Positions 39,285 through 50,221 of a stretch of 64,000 bases of DNA are shown piece after piece. The DNA is from Eopsaltria australis (taxonomy: Eukaryota > Chordata > Aves > Passeriformes > Petroicidae): assembly GCA_034509425.1 (NCBI GenBank), contig JAVTVJ010000458.1:1550001-1614000 (forward strand). The letters are read 5' to 3'. How positions within the stretch are numbered: the stretch's first letter is position 1; each line of letters begins with the position of its first letter. Position numbers and translations under genes: made by a program. The notes below the pieces were generated by a model that worked only from the letters and a program-made list of their open reading frames with translations, was not told the origin of the DNA and searched no databases.

Positions 39285-40937
39285 AAAACCTGGAGCAACT
39301 CAATAATGAGCTATTTCTACTGATGGGAGAGGGCTGGAAATATTTGTGTGTAGCTCAAGCTAGAGGATCCTTTAAGTGATGTTAAAAAATTAACCAAACT
39401 GCCTTCAATGTATTGCTGTAGGAGATAAAGAGATATTTTTGGTGTTTTGGGGTTTTTTTTGTCAGGTAAGGGAGTTGAATAATTTTTTTGTGTTTCTGGG
39501 TCCATAGAGAATTAAGAAATTGAGGAAGGAACAAGGAAGACGGAAAGCAGTGCCCTGTTTCCTCCAGATCCCCTGCCAAGGAGAGATTTCACACATTACA
39601 GACTGCATTAGAATTAAGACAGGAGAAACTCTTTTATTTACTGGCTTCTGCATGAGATGTTTTACTAGCAATATTAAATGATCTTTTACAGACAGAGTCT
39701 AAAACTTTCTTGGTGCTTGGGAGAATGGCATGAGAAATCCAGTAACTAAATTTTCACTGATTTTATGGAGACTGTCAGTGGAAATGTGAAACTGGGATTA
39801 AATCAAATGCTGTGTGTTAACAGTAATTGTTGATATACGGCACAACAAAAATCTGGGTATTTTGCTTTGACTTACCCTTCTAAACCAGCCTGAACCTCCT
39901 TAGTATTCAGAAGTTTGTTGAAAGTCTACTAATTCTGACCTCCTGAAAACCCTCTTATTGACATTTTGGATTTCTGAGTTCTGCTGAAATGCTGACTTTT
40001 CCCTGCTACATTCCTTTCCTGTATTCAGTTTCCAGGCAGATTTTGGCAATGCAAAGTTGTGTGGGAAAACAAAATCAGGGAAAAGGAAAACAACATCGTA
40101 CTTTGCAGCCTCCAGGAGGCCTGGTGGGGACCTGAAATGAGAACTGAAATGCAAATATTTAGTCCTGGAGTTTCGGCCTAGGTGTCAAAAGAGTTACATT
40201 GGCTGTGAGTTTCTTGGACCATGCGTTTACTTGGCCTGCACATGAATTACTTGGGCACACACTCAATTACTAATTGAGTTGCCTAAACCTCAGGCTGTTC
40301 TTTCAGGGGTGATATATTTAATAGCATAAAATTTACTCTGACACTCCTGAATAACGATGAAATATCTGTATTTCATTTTGGTCATCACAGTCACCGTCAT
40401 TCTTAATCCTTTGATTCTGCTGGGAAGGGCCCAGTGGAGGAGCCTTACTGGAATAAACATCTTTATTTTTTTTCCTGTAGCTTTGACAAGAGCACTTGAC
40501 TCAGTGCCTCTCTCTTAAGAAATTGTCTTGGTGGCACTAAGCTTGACATGTACACAACTTGTACATTTGCTTCATGCTAAGCTCGGCGCATAAATGAGAT
40601 TTTAATGGTGCCTGGAAAAGTCAGTCAAGGCTTGAAGTATAGAATTATTTGGATAGCTCAGCACTCTCATATTGATCTCCAAACCAGTGCAAACCCAGTG
40701 CCTCCAGAACTACAAAAGCCTAAAATAACACTGAGTTTTCTCACCTGCCTTATGCACTGCCTCGCTGTCTGCAAGTGAAAGGTACAATCAGCAGTGCCTC
40801 GAGCAGATCTGAGCAGTCAGGAGCCGGCGTTTGCCTCCTTTTTTCTCTCACCATTTGTTTGGTGCGAAATGCAAATCCTGCCCGTTTCACCCTGAGGCAC
40901 GAATCCTTCACGCATCAGGGTGGAGGGAGCAGGAGCT
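39285..40937. other. Unique non-coding sequence, CNE-like near 40530-40700
   Basis: No gene is supported. About 40530-40700 has the smooth AT-rich texture of a conserved element and an unusual CpG pair in AAGCTCGGCGCATAAATG. ATGCAAAT octamers lie at 40149-40156 and 40869-40876. The rest shows nothing. Confidence 0.3.
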
Positions 40938-41160
40938 GTGTTTGTCCCGCAGGAGCTGTCCCTGTCCCGCTGTCCCCGTCTCGCAGGAGCTGTCCCTGTC
41001 CCGCTGTCCCCGTCCCGCAGGAGCTGTCCCTGTCCCGCTGTCCCTGTCTCTGTCCCTGTCCCGCTGTCCCCGTCCCGCAGGAGCTGTCCCTGTCTCTGTC
41101 CCTGTCTCTGTCCCCGTCCCGCAGGAGCTGTCCCTGCCCCTGTCCCTGTCCCTCAGCATC
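40938..41160. repeat. GC-rich minisatellite, 34-bp unit with nested 6-bp repeat
   Basis: The landmark GCAGGAGCTGTCCCTGTC recurs at 40949, 40983, 41017, 41077 and 41121. The basic unit is 34 bases. Longer spacings (60 and 44) come from extra GTCCCT/GTCTCT hexamers inside the unit. It is CpG-bearing (CCCGC, CCCCGTC) and GC-rich in AT-rich surroundings. All plus frames stay open, giving stop-free runs of 194, 243 and 290 codons in three frames, plainly not genes. Confidence 0.93.
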
Positions 41161-41261
41161 TGCGTGCAGCTGCCGTGCGGAACCGGCTCAGCTGTGTCGA
41201 GCATCCTGCGGGGCAGCTCGGAGTGCTGGGGGGGGGTGTGGATCCCTCCTGTGTTCCAGGG

Positions 41262-41690
41262 CTGTGGATTCAGTTTGCTCCTCTTTTCCAGCCCTGGGAA
41301 TGCATGTGTTCAAGAGCTGGGGATGCAGCTCAGTTCCCTCCTCTGTTCCAACGCTGTAGATTCAGTTTGCTCCTCTGTTCCAGAGCTGGGGATGCAGTTC
41401 TCTCCTCTTCTCCAACACTGGGGTGCAGCTCAGTTCTCTTCTCTGTCCCAGAGCTGGGGATGCAGCTCAGTTTGCTCCTCTGTTCCAACTCTGGGATGCA
41501 GCTCAGTTCTCTCCTCTTCCAGCTCTGGGATGCAGCTCAGTTCTCTCCTGTTCCAACTCTAGGATGCAGCTCAGTTCTCTCCTGTTCCAGCTCTGGGATG
41601 CAGTTGATTTCCCTGCTCTGTTCCAAAGCTGGGATGCAGTTAATTTCTCTCCTCTGTTCCAAAGTTGGGATGCAGTTAATTCCCCCCTCC
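41262..41690. repeat. Minisatellite, 31-37-bp unit
   Basis: About a dozen imperfect copies of a unit like TCTGGGATGCAGCTCAGTTC followed by TCTCCTGTTCCA. The TGCAG landmark recurs at 41324, 41393, 41424, 41461, 41497, 41531, 41565, 41599, 41635 and 41671, with successive spacings clustering at 34 and 36. The first copies are more degenerate (GATTCAG for GATGCAG), the central copies most alike, as expected when an array expands from the middle. It lies about 100 bases after the previous array. Confidence 0.92.
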
Positions 41691-41859
41691 ATTCCCGCAC
41701 GTGTCTCCGGGCAGGGAGCGTGTGCTGCCACGCAAACCCATCTGAGCCTGATCAAAATTCCAGCACGCTGCAGGGAAAATTCCGCTCGCTAGCGAAGGCC
41801 AAAGAAGTTTTCTATATCAGTTCAACAGCTGGTCTGTTTTATTGATATTGAAATATTAC

Positions 41860-42060
41860 CCCAGTTTCCGAAAATTCATGAGGCTGGAGAGAGCTGAGGC
41901 AGGCACAATTTGAATGGCGCGCTGCACAATGGAAATCACTCGCACGGGGAAGTTTGTTAACAAATCTGGTCATTTGTAACACCTAATGAATAATATCTAT
42001 ATTCACTCTCCCGTTTCTGTGAACACTGCAGTGAATGCTGTTGCACATATTGCATTTTTC
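41860..42060. other. Possible conserved non-coding element
   Basis: Immediately after the minisatellites the sequence becomes AT-rich and unique, with CpG-containing words that look constrained (TTTCCGAAAATTCATGAGG, ATGGCGCGCTGCACAATGG, ACTCGCACGGGG) and a string AACACCTAATGAATAATATC. There is no open frame of note. Inference from texture only. Confidence 0.3.
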
Positions 42061-45000
42061 CTGCCTGCACCCTGGCTAAGAGTGGGGGGAATCCCTGTTA
42101 GCACAGCCCCCAGAGGAGCTGTCAGCCCCGGACTGTCTGCTCTCACCACTGAGGGTGCCTGAGCCTGCTCAGCTCCCAGCACTCTGTGTCAGGAGCAGCC
42201 TTTGCAAGGACTGATCTTCAAATCCATCAGCTGTTATGGATTGCAAGTGTTGTGGCCTTTTGTAAAGCAAAGGGAATTCTGGCAAGGAAACGTTTTACAG
42301 TTTGGGGATGCAGTGAGATGAAAAATCGAGGAACTCTTCTTTATAATGTGCTTCTGTGAAATCCCACAGACCACATTTTCCTCTGCTCTGTTCCCTGTGT
42401 ACAGCAGAAATTGAAAGGAATTTACACGGGAGAAGACCATGCTGCTTTTATAAGATTCATATCAGGAGAGGTTCTTATGCAAGAGGAATTCTCCAGTGGC
42501 CATTATCAATCAAATAATAATTTCTTTGAGTCACCTGAGCACTTGTGGCTGATGCTGTAGCAAAAGTGAGATGGTTATTTCACAGAAATGGATGAAGTTG
42601 AGTGGAAAAAATCCCTCACCGTGGCCATTTCAATATCCCGAGCAGAGAAAAAGAACACTCTTTGTCTCCATGAGTCTTAACCTAGATTTAGCATGCTGCA
42701 GAGATATTTCTCTGACATGTTCAATGATAGCAGAAAAATATGTGGTGGTGCATTAAAAGCTATACAGCAAAGGAAGTTTGGGGAACTTAATCAGAGCCTT
42801 AGGCAAGAAAGGGATGTGTAACACTGATATGTACATTTTGCTTCTGCTGTAGTTAATGAAAAATGTTATGCCAACACTAGTTTTTGTCCCTTATGGTTTA
42901 GCAATGCAGAACCAATCCTTTTTATTCTTTATGTTTGGTGTTTTTCTTCTCGTAATGTTACTTAATCTGGAAATAAAAATGTTTGATTTCTGTCATTCCC
43001 CTTGGCTACTTCTCTTAAAATGGCGCTTAATTGTTTTCACTTTAAAGGAATGGTGCCAGGTTTAAAGGTTTATTATATTTTCATGGATTTTGTTTTAAGA
43101 TTGCAGGGCTTTTTCTGTGCTTCTCCTCGACACCTGTCATAACATGAGACTTTTCAAACTTGGCCACCAGCAGTCAGAGAGGAAATGTTGGTGAATTGTC
43201 AGGTTGCCACAAAGAGCAGGTTTCTTTTCATTCTCTCCCAGCAGCACTAATCCAGACAATTCTTCCACTCATCACAATGCAGCAAATCCAGAAAATCCTT
43301 CTGTTACTGCACAGGTCACCGGGGATGGACTGGCTGGGTTTTGTTGGAAAGCTCATGTTCCCAATTCCTGAAACTCCCAACTTCCTCCCTGTGATTTTGG
43401 GATGGAGCACACAGAGAACCTTTCTTGGGTGGAACACTCAGCTGCTCCCTCACTCTACAGGGTGGTTTGTTTTTCTTTCCTTTTCTTTGACTATAGATGC
43501 TGCTGCTTGTACTTTAGGTGCTGGTACATTATTGATCAAAGCGTGGAGAATGCACAAATAACATTGAACTGAGGTTCTGTGGAAGAGGGAGATTAACTGC
43601 TGTCAGGAGCTGACTGGTTTCTATTTTAATTTCAAGACATTTAGGATGCTTCCACCAGCACCATCTTAAAATGCTGCCAGTCCCCATCTATCTAAGGAAC
43701 GATTTACGTTTAAAATTAATTATCTCTCAGCTTTTAATCTTTTTCTTCAATGTTTCTCTTGGAGGCTGTTTTTTTACACTCAGGCTAATTTCTGATTACC
43801 AGATTTCATTTCTCTTAAACATGTTGAACAATTCTATTTTCCCACCCTGTTGTCTGTTTCAGTGGGTTGCCATCAAATTTAGTTCTAGCTAATTAGGGAA
43901 AACCAGTTTAATCACTTTGAAGATTGTCCTCTCCTTCATAACACAAACACCTTTAATTTGAAGGCCACATTCACCTCTTGTCTAGAGCACTAAAACCAAT
44001 GAATTCCCTGCTCTGGAGGTTATGGTTCCTGACCTGAATAAAAGAGCAATAAATCAAAGTATGCTCACTGGCATTGAAGCAGGCTCCAACTGTGTGGAAT
44101 CAACATGCCAGTCCCAAATTGTAATTTCACTAAAAATAGCATAGTTTAGCAATGTTGACAGTTGTAAACTTGAAGGATCTAGGCACACTGTCCATCTTGC
44201 TGTGTCTCATATGTTCCATCAACCGTGCAGCTTTTTGAAAGGAAAACCAGGCAAAAGCTGAACATTCTTCATTCTTTGCTGGATGTGCCCATCCCAGCCC
44301 TCTGCAGAGGGGACACAGAGCTAACAGTGATTTTTCAAAGCAGAATCCTAAGTGGTGACTCAAGAATGGGACGAAGGGCATAGTTTTGGATCTGTATCTC
44401 CCCTTTATCTTCCCATTTTTGGGTCTGTGTTTACAGGAAACAGAAGACAAGTAGCCATAGTGTCATGGAGCCTTTATATTTTACCGGGCATGGTGCAATT
44501 GTTCCTGCTCTGTTCTGGATTTTGGAGAGCCCCAGATGCAAATTTTACTGTATTTTCTCCTCCCAAGGCTTATCCCCCAATCCTTAATCCATCCAGGCTC
44601 TATTCAGCAGACATTTAAAAGTGTATTTAATAGGAGGCACATGATTGGTCTTTTGGCTTCCATAGACCGTATGGGCAGGTTGGAATTAAAACCATTCTTA
44701 AATGCTTGGATGAAATGGGCAGCACTTACTTGGCATTGAGGATAGATAAATAAAGCAAGCATTTAAACTTGTGGTTAAAGTTTGCTGGTAATGCTAAACT
44801 TAACCCTTTAGCTGGCCATTCCCCTGACAGAAAGGCTCGTGTTGCTGTGTGCTGCTTTAATGCCAATTAATTGCTCTCTGCCTCAAAAAACGCCTGAGGT
44901 TGAACCACACTTTGCTTCATCAGAATTCAGCACTGCTATTGGTCTGTGGGGAGGGAAAGCAGGAATTAGAAGAGACAAGAGCACAGTGGAGCAGTAATCT

Positions 45001-46186
45001 TTTATTTATGTGTGATGCTGTACATTTCCTGCCTGGGCTGCGAGTTTTCCTTCTAACTCCCACTAATTATGGTGACTGGCATGTGGCATGTGATGGAGCC
45101 TCGGGAGGAGTGGGATGCATCCAGCTGTTCAGAGCTGGCACCTTCATCCCAGTTTGCATTTCCTGGCAGGCCAAGCTCTCTTTTTTCCAAGGAGAGAAAC
45201 AGGAATGTTGCAGTTTGGTTCAAGTTGTGTTTTCTGCACAAAGGACTTTATTAGAGAGAGCTGAGTTACTTTCTGGTTTATCCAGAGGAGTTGCACACAC
45301 AGAGGTGTGTGGTTCTTGTAAGCTGGTTCCAATGAGTTTTCAGAGGTTATTGTTTGTATAGCCTGTTCCAGCTCTAAATAACCTGCATACTGTCTGTCCT
45401 GTATCACATCCAGTTAAGAAATAGAAATGTTTGGCTAAAAAGACGATAGCTGAATGAAAAATTAACCACTGAAAAATGTATAAATTCACTTCGAGCTTTG
45501 AAAGTTTGTGGGTTTTGTCTTTGCTCAGAGGAAGGCAAGGAGGAAGATTATTTCCATATCTCCATTACTTTTTCAAGGTGCTAAAATGCTTAACTCATTT
45601 TGCAGAATGCATTATTTGCCAACAGTCATATTTGCTTCATCATTATCAGTTCTGTGAACTCAGGCAGAAGCTTCCTAACTTTTTAAATGTGCACCTGCAG
45701 AAAGTGGTAATGATGTACCAGGCTCACTGCTCTTGAGGCTGCATTTGTACCCTCCTTGCACAAATTGAAAGGAAGCCAAATAAATTCTTTCCCACTCTTG
45801 GGAAATATGTGCTATCCTAAGTGCAAGACTAGGAGAAATGTGTTAATTGTTTGACACTTCATCATTTACAGTGCTCATTAAAGGAGATAATGGTGATGCT
45901 ACAAATAGTGACCTGACAACATTTTGCAGATCTCCAAGGTGGCCACTGCATTCTTAACATCCAGACAAGGCTTTTGAGAAGAACCTCTGTGGATATTGTC
46001 CCTCTATTTACAGCCCAAGCAAACCCTTCTTTGTTCCCAGCTTCTTGCCATACACATGCTATTATATTCCCATTTCCATGAAAATACTGATTCTCCAGGT
46101 CAGGGTATCACAGTGTCCTCTGTGGTGGGTGCCATTGCTTGGCAATTGTTTTCCTGCTATTACAAAAGACATTTTAAGTACAGTAA

Positions 46187-46252
46187 AATAAATACATTCT
46201 TTCTGTTTTCTTTTCCCTAGGCATTAAAAAAAAAAAAAAAAGAAAAAAAAAA
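46187..46252 (+). other. Polyadenylation signal followed by interrupted poly(A): possible retrocopy 3' end
   Basis: AATAAA at 46187-46192 is followed 34 bases later by a 27-base A-rich tail (46226-46252) with one G. This spacing is at the long end of what a processed mRNA 3' end would leave. A 74-codon plus-strand frame precedes the signal but I do not recognise it. CR1 elements do not make poly(A) tails, so such ends are uncommon in birds. A plain A-rich simple repeat next to a chance AATAAA is equally possible. Confidence 0.2.
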
Positions 46253-48569
46253 GTGTGATTTTGTTAAATTCTTTTTTTTGCTGTGCAGCCTTTCTTTAAC
46301 AGTCTCTCAAATGGAGCCCAGGGATATCCTTCATCATTTCCTCTATTGGTTTCTTCTCACTGTAAACTTAATGGAAGCACTCAGGCTTGTAGTGAAGAGG
46401 AAACCCACAGGCAAGTGACAGAAGCATCATAAGCTTCAGGGAGCCAGTTTAACATGGTTAATTAAAGGGGTGATCAGTTCAGGGCAGCACCAAGTGTGAG
46501 GGATTGATAGACAAATCCCTGCAGTCAGGCTCTAGATGAATGCTCTGAATATGAGAAAAGGCCTCTCCACTTGTTGGAGCCTCTTCTTATCCTTGGGGGG
46601 GAGAAAACCCCACAGCAGCAACTGCAAAGCAGTACCTGAAGCAAACCCAGCTGTTTGCCATTTTCTGTCTTAAATTTTGGTGCCCCAGGTGGGCACAGTT
46701 TATTTAAATACCTCACCTCTGGTTTAGTACATCAGCTTTGGTTTGGTCTCAGTTTTCACATTCAAAAACAACGGGGGAAGCTGCATCTGAAATTCAACTT
46801 GCTCAGATTCAGGCCTGATCAAATTTAATGTTTTCACTGGGGAACTTTATGAAAAATCAAGAGTGTGCTAATGAAATTTGCCATTTACAGAAGTTTAGGT
46901 GGCATAGTCAATAAAGAGGAAGATTAGAGTGTTATATGAAAAGAATTTTTATGACTTTGAGATGTAGGGTAATAAAGTTAGGTACAACTCACTTGTACAG
47001 AAATACTAACTCATGTGCTCAAGGAGGAATAAAAGAACTCTGCAGTGAGGAGGAGAAGCTTCCCCTCAGTTCCCAAATGGGGACAGAGGTGTCCTTGGCC
47101 AGGCCTGTGCCAGCCAGAGGCTCTGCCAGGGCAGGGGTTTTTGGGATGGTCACTGAGGGTTTCTTTGGGAGGACACAATATTTAGAAATACTGAAGGGGA
47201 AAATATTTACACTGTGCTGCACATCATGGGCATTTATTTCTTCACACACTGGGGATATTTCCTTTTTTTATGCTCTTTCTGGTACAGCTCAAATGGAGAA
47301 GTTTTCTGCTCCAGTGCTGCACAGAGCTTGTGTGCCTTCCCAAACCAACATGTTAAGGCTTTAATAAGCAGTGGTAAAGCTCAAATGCACATTTGTTATC
47401 ACTGGAGATGATTACACTTCTGCAATAATTTCAGAATGATTTCATTGTGATGTTTGACCTGAAGGAACTGAGTGTCTGAAAGGTTGTCTGCTTCTCCTGG
47501 CTGCATTATTTGGTTTAATGAGGTACATTATTACCTCTCCTCCAAAACGCTGCTTCTCTGAGGCTGCTTGGGGAGAAAAAAAAGAAATGACAAGGAAATC
47601 CTAGATTTCACTGGGACTGCTACTCTTTTGCCAGTTGTTCATCGCCTTAGGGCTGTATTTTAATGTACTTTTAAATGATCAGAAAGAAGGCTCTTTAATT
47701 GTCATTGCAAAGAATTGCAGCAGAATGACTCAACAGTGACCAAAATGTGGAGTTTGGAAAAGGCACGGGAGGTCCTGCCTGGAATGGGGACAGAAGGGAC
47801 AGTGGAGAGCAGAGGGGCAGCTCCAGGGCTTTGGGTGGAAGCTTTAACTCCACCAGGGAGGGCAGAGAAGGAGCAGGCTTTCAGAAATATTCTGCATTTT
47901 GGGGTCAGTCCATTTGGGGCCATCGAGGAGGTGAAACAATGACACTGCTGGAGGTCCAGCCCTGGCTGCATTCAGAGCACTTCAGTATCTGACCAATATC
48001 TGACTAAATCTGAGCTCCAACAAGAACCAACAGCCCTAAATGACTTGAAATGATTTTCAGCTGTGCAGATTAAAAGGACATTTCCCAGAAAGCTGGGAGT
48101 CATGCAATAGCCTGGTTTATTTCTGGCTGGATGTGTGATTATGACTGGAAGTTACTGGCTTGTGTTGGCCTTGTCATTAAAATCTGACCCTACAGTCGGA
48201 ATATGATCTAATGAACTAATTCCAGACTTTATTTAAGCCTGCTTCTCATGAGAAGTCGTTCATATTTCTTCTGTCCTCGTTTCTCTCTGGAGGGAAGAAG
48301 GGTGAAGTCCTTGAGCAGGGACAGATTGTGCTGAGGATGGAAGTGCAGAGCTGTCTCTCAGAGCACCACCTCCTGTTCTGGCGATTTTTCCATCTGAGCT
48401 CAGAGTTTTGTCTTGTTTAAGTGTGTTCTCCCACTGGTACAATCCATGCTATGTGATCTCAATTTGCTTGTCTCCCGTGTCCTGGGCACTGATCAGCTCT
48501 GTGTGGGCTAAAAGATCCCTGCTTCCTCTTGGACTGCAAACCTGGGAAAAAACAGGGTGCTCTGGGATT

Positions 48570-48582
48570 GTTAATTATTAAC
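48570..48582. promoter_or_regulatory. Perfect HNF1-type palindromic site
   Basis: The 13-base word GTTAATTATTAAC is a perfect inverted repeat (GTTAAT-T-ATTAAC) matching the classic HNF1A/HNF1B consensus GTTAATNATTAAC. It lies in an AT-rich patch with further TTAATTATT words downstream. Presence of the site is seen directly; binding in any tissue is not known. Confidence 0.4.
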
Positions 48583-49528
48583 ATTTTTAATTATTTTTTT
48601 TTAATTATTTACTCTGCTCGCTGCCATAATAGCAGCAAAGCCCTTATATGGAGCAAGCGTGGCTGGAGGGGATTTGGAATGTGCTTGGGTTTGCTTTTGA
48701 GCCTGACAGCCATTTCTCACTTCCCGTGATAATGACAGTTAGCTAGGGAAAACGAGGAATATTAATAGATTCCTGAGAGTGTTGTGTTTCTAGAGTAAAG
48801 ACAGAAAAAGCCTCAGCAGGAGTAAGAAAGGAATAGAAGCAGGGATGATTCGTGTTTCCTGGTTTCTGTTTCATTCTCGTTTGCAGCCTTTTATTTATAC
48901 TGTTCTTCTAAAAGTAAATGTAATAGAAGAAAAAGTCTCCATCATGATTTATTCTTCCAATTTTCCAAGGCCTGTAGGATTACACCCTCCTCCCTCTCCT
49001 CGTTGCAATAACCAGCCACAGTAAATCCAAATATACAACCTTTGCAAAGAAAGGCTTTTGCAGGGGAGAACTGAATCAACCTTTAACTTGCATGTTCAAA
49101 AAAAGCCCTTAAAAAACCCCTCAAAGCAGAGCAGTGCAGGGTAGTGAAGCTCTGGAAGTATTTGTAGTGTGTTATTGCCAGACTAGATCTGTCTGAATGT
49201 GCTGCTAACCAGACACTGGCACTTGGAGCTGATTGTTCTCTTCAGAAAGCGATGAATTCCCCTCAAAGTGTTTGGAGTTTTTGGATTTTTTTTCACATTT
49301 TTACTTTCATCTTGGATTTTTCTTTTTTTGTTCTAATGTTGAACTTGTATCTGCACTTCATCTGACAGACAAGAGGCTGTAGCCCATTTTCTGAAATGAG
49401 TGTTTGCCACTACCCAAATAAGTCTTTGACAAGCCTGAGAGTTGTGTATTCATCTCATTTCTACTGCAGCACATAAATCCAGTGCTAATATTACATTTAT
49501 CTTTTTCTTCCTTTGTTCTTTTTTCTAG

Positions 49529-49774
49529 GTAAAGAGAAGAATTGTTGTGTAAAGATACAGTGCAAGCATTGTAGATATTGTGATGTGATGACACTTGTCA
49601 CTTTCTCAGGGAATAAAGAAATGAAGCTGGAATCCAAATTTCTGGAAACATTTTTTTGTTCTCTTGCAGATTGGGTAGTTTCTAAAAATGTTAATAATTT
49701 TGTTTGGTACTGCTGGTGTATCAAAAGGCATTTGCTGAAAATCACTTTAATGAGCAGAGTTCTGATGGGGCAGT
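49529..49774 (+). other. Weak candidate exon after a strong acceptor
   Basis: A 30-base pyrimidine tract ends CTTTTTTCTAG at 49528. One frame then stays open for over 80 codons to a stop at about 49774, starting G-K-E-K-N-C-C-V-K-I-Q-C-K-H-C-R-Y-C. The Cys/His cluster is eye-catching but does not match a zinc-binding pattern I can name. No good donor is evident and an AATAAA at about 49613 lies inside. Chance is the likeliest explanation. Confidence 0.15.
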
Positions 49775-49949
49775 AACTGGTCTGGATTATTGAATGGGTT
49801 CAAACTGGGAACCTCCTGAAAGGCTGAGGGATGGGGGCAGGTTTTTTATAACCCAGAAGTTCTGTTCTGTCAAACCTGCCTGAATCTCCTGCATCTTTTC
49901 CTACAAACAGAAAATTAATATACTCACTGCTCTTCAGCAGGATCTAGTG

Positions 49950-50023
49950 GATTTATGGGACCACTGACACCTACCTAGATGAGCCAATATGTGGCTGTCT
50001 TCCAACTCAGGATATTCTATGAT
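49950..50023 (+). mobile_element. Possible degenerate CR1 3' end
   Basis: The stretch GGCTGTCTTCCAACTCAGG followed by ATATTCTATGATTCC resembles the last bases of CR1 elements, which typically end in a 'cttttccaacct...ttctatgattc' motif with an 8-base ATTCTATG repeat. Only the terminal part is recognisable and upstream similarity is poor. It may be an old CR1 remnant or a chance match. Confidence 0.3.
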
Positions 50024-50142
50024 TCCACAACCCATTTCAGTATTTCTTCCCGGTTCCTGAACTAATAAATGTGGACAAGAGATAAAAGCAGGATTGTTTA
50101 CTTCATTTCTTACAATATCTGCTAATGTTTTTTTCAACACAG

Positions 50143-50221
50143 ACTGGAATCTTTCTACCAGCTTGCAATTCTTTCCCACTGGGAATTCTGTGGCACGATG
50201 CACTTTGAAAGACTGAGAAAA
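50143..50221 (+). other. Candidate 79-base exon (both strands exon-like)
   Basis: Plus strand: acceptor TGTTTTTTTCAACACAG ends at 50142 and donor GTAAGTGG starts at 50222. The 79-base interval has one open phase reading L-E-S-F-Y-Q-L-A-I-L-S-H-W-E-F-C-G-T-M-H-F. Minus strand: an acceptor TTACTTTTCTCAG and donor GTAAGAAATG frame a 99-base interval (50212 down to 50114), exactly 33 codons in phase 0-0, reading S-F-K-V-H-R-A-T-E-F-P-V-G-K-N-C. At most one can be real. A run of 26-33 open codons is not rare, and I recognise neither peptide. Confidence 0.22.

Larger units (their letters stand above)
42061..49528. other. Unique non-coding sequence
   Basis: No gene is supported across 7.4 kb. Open frames of 133 (43160-43561, +), 106 (44130-44450, -), 153 (44900-45361, +) and 142 (46936-47364, +) codons show no domains and overlap frames on the other strand. 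A possible retrocopy 3' end at 46187-46252 and an HNF1-type palindrome at 48570-48582 are listed separately. An octamer lies at 44536-44543. Confidence 0.45.

Noticed and set aside
41160..41260. Possible CpG island promoter
   Set aside because: CpGs are mostly those of the minisatellite unit and the GC-rich stretch is too short, with no transcript features.
40775..41792. Open frames of 194, 243 and 290 codons
   Set aside because: They are open in three frames at once because the minisatellite units lack stop codons; repetitive Pro/Ser/Leu/Cys composition and no domain.
44900..45361. 153-codon plus frame
   Set aside because: No recognised domain, overlapping minus frames on the same bases, length expected by chance.
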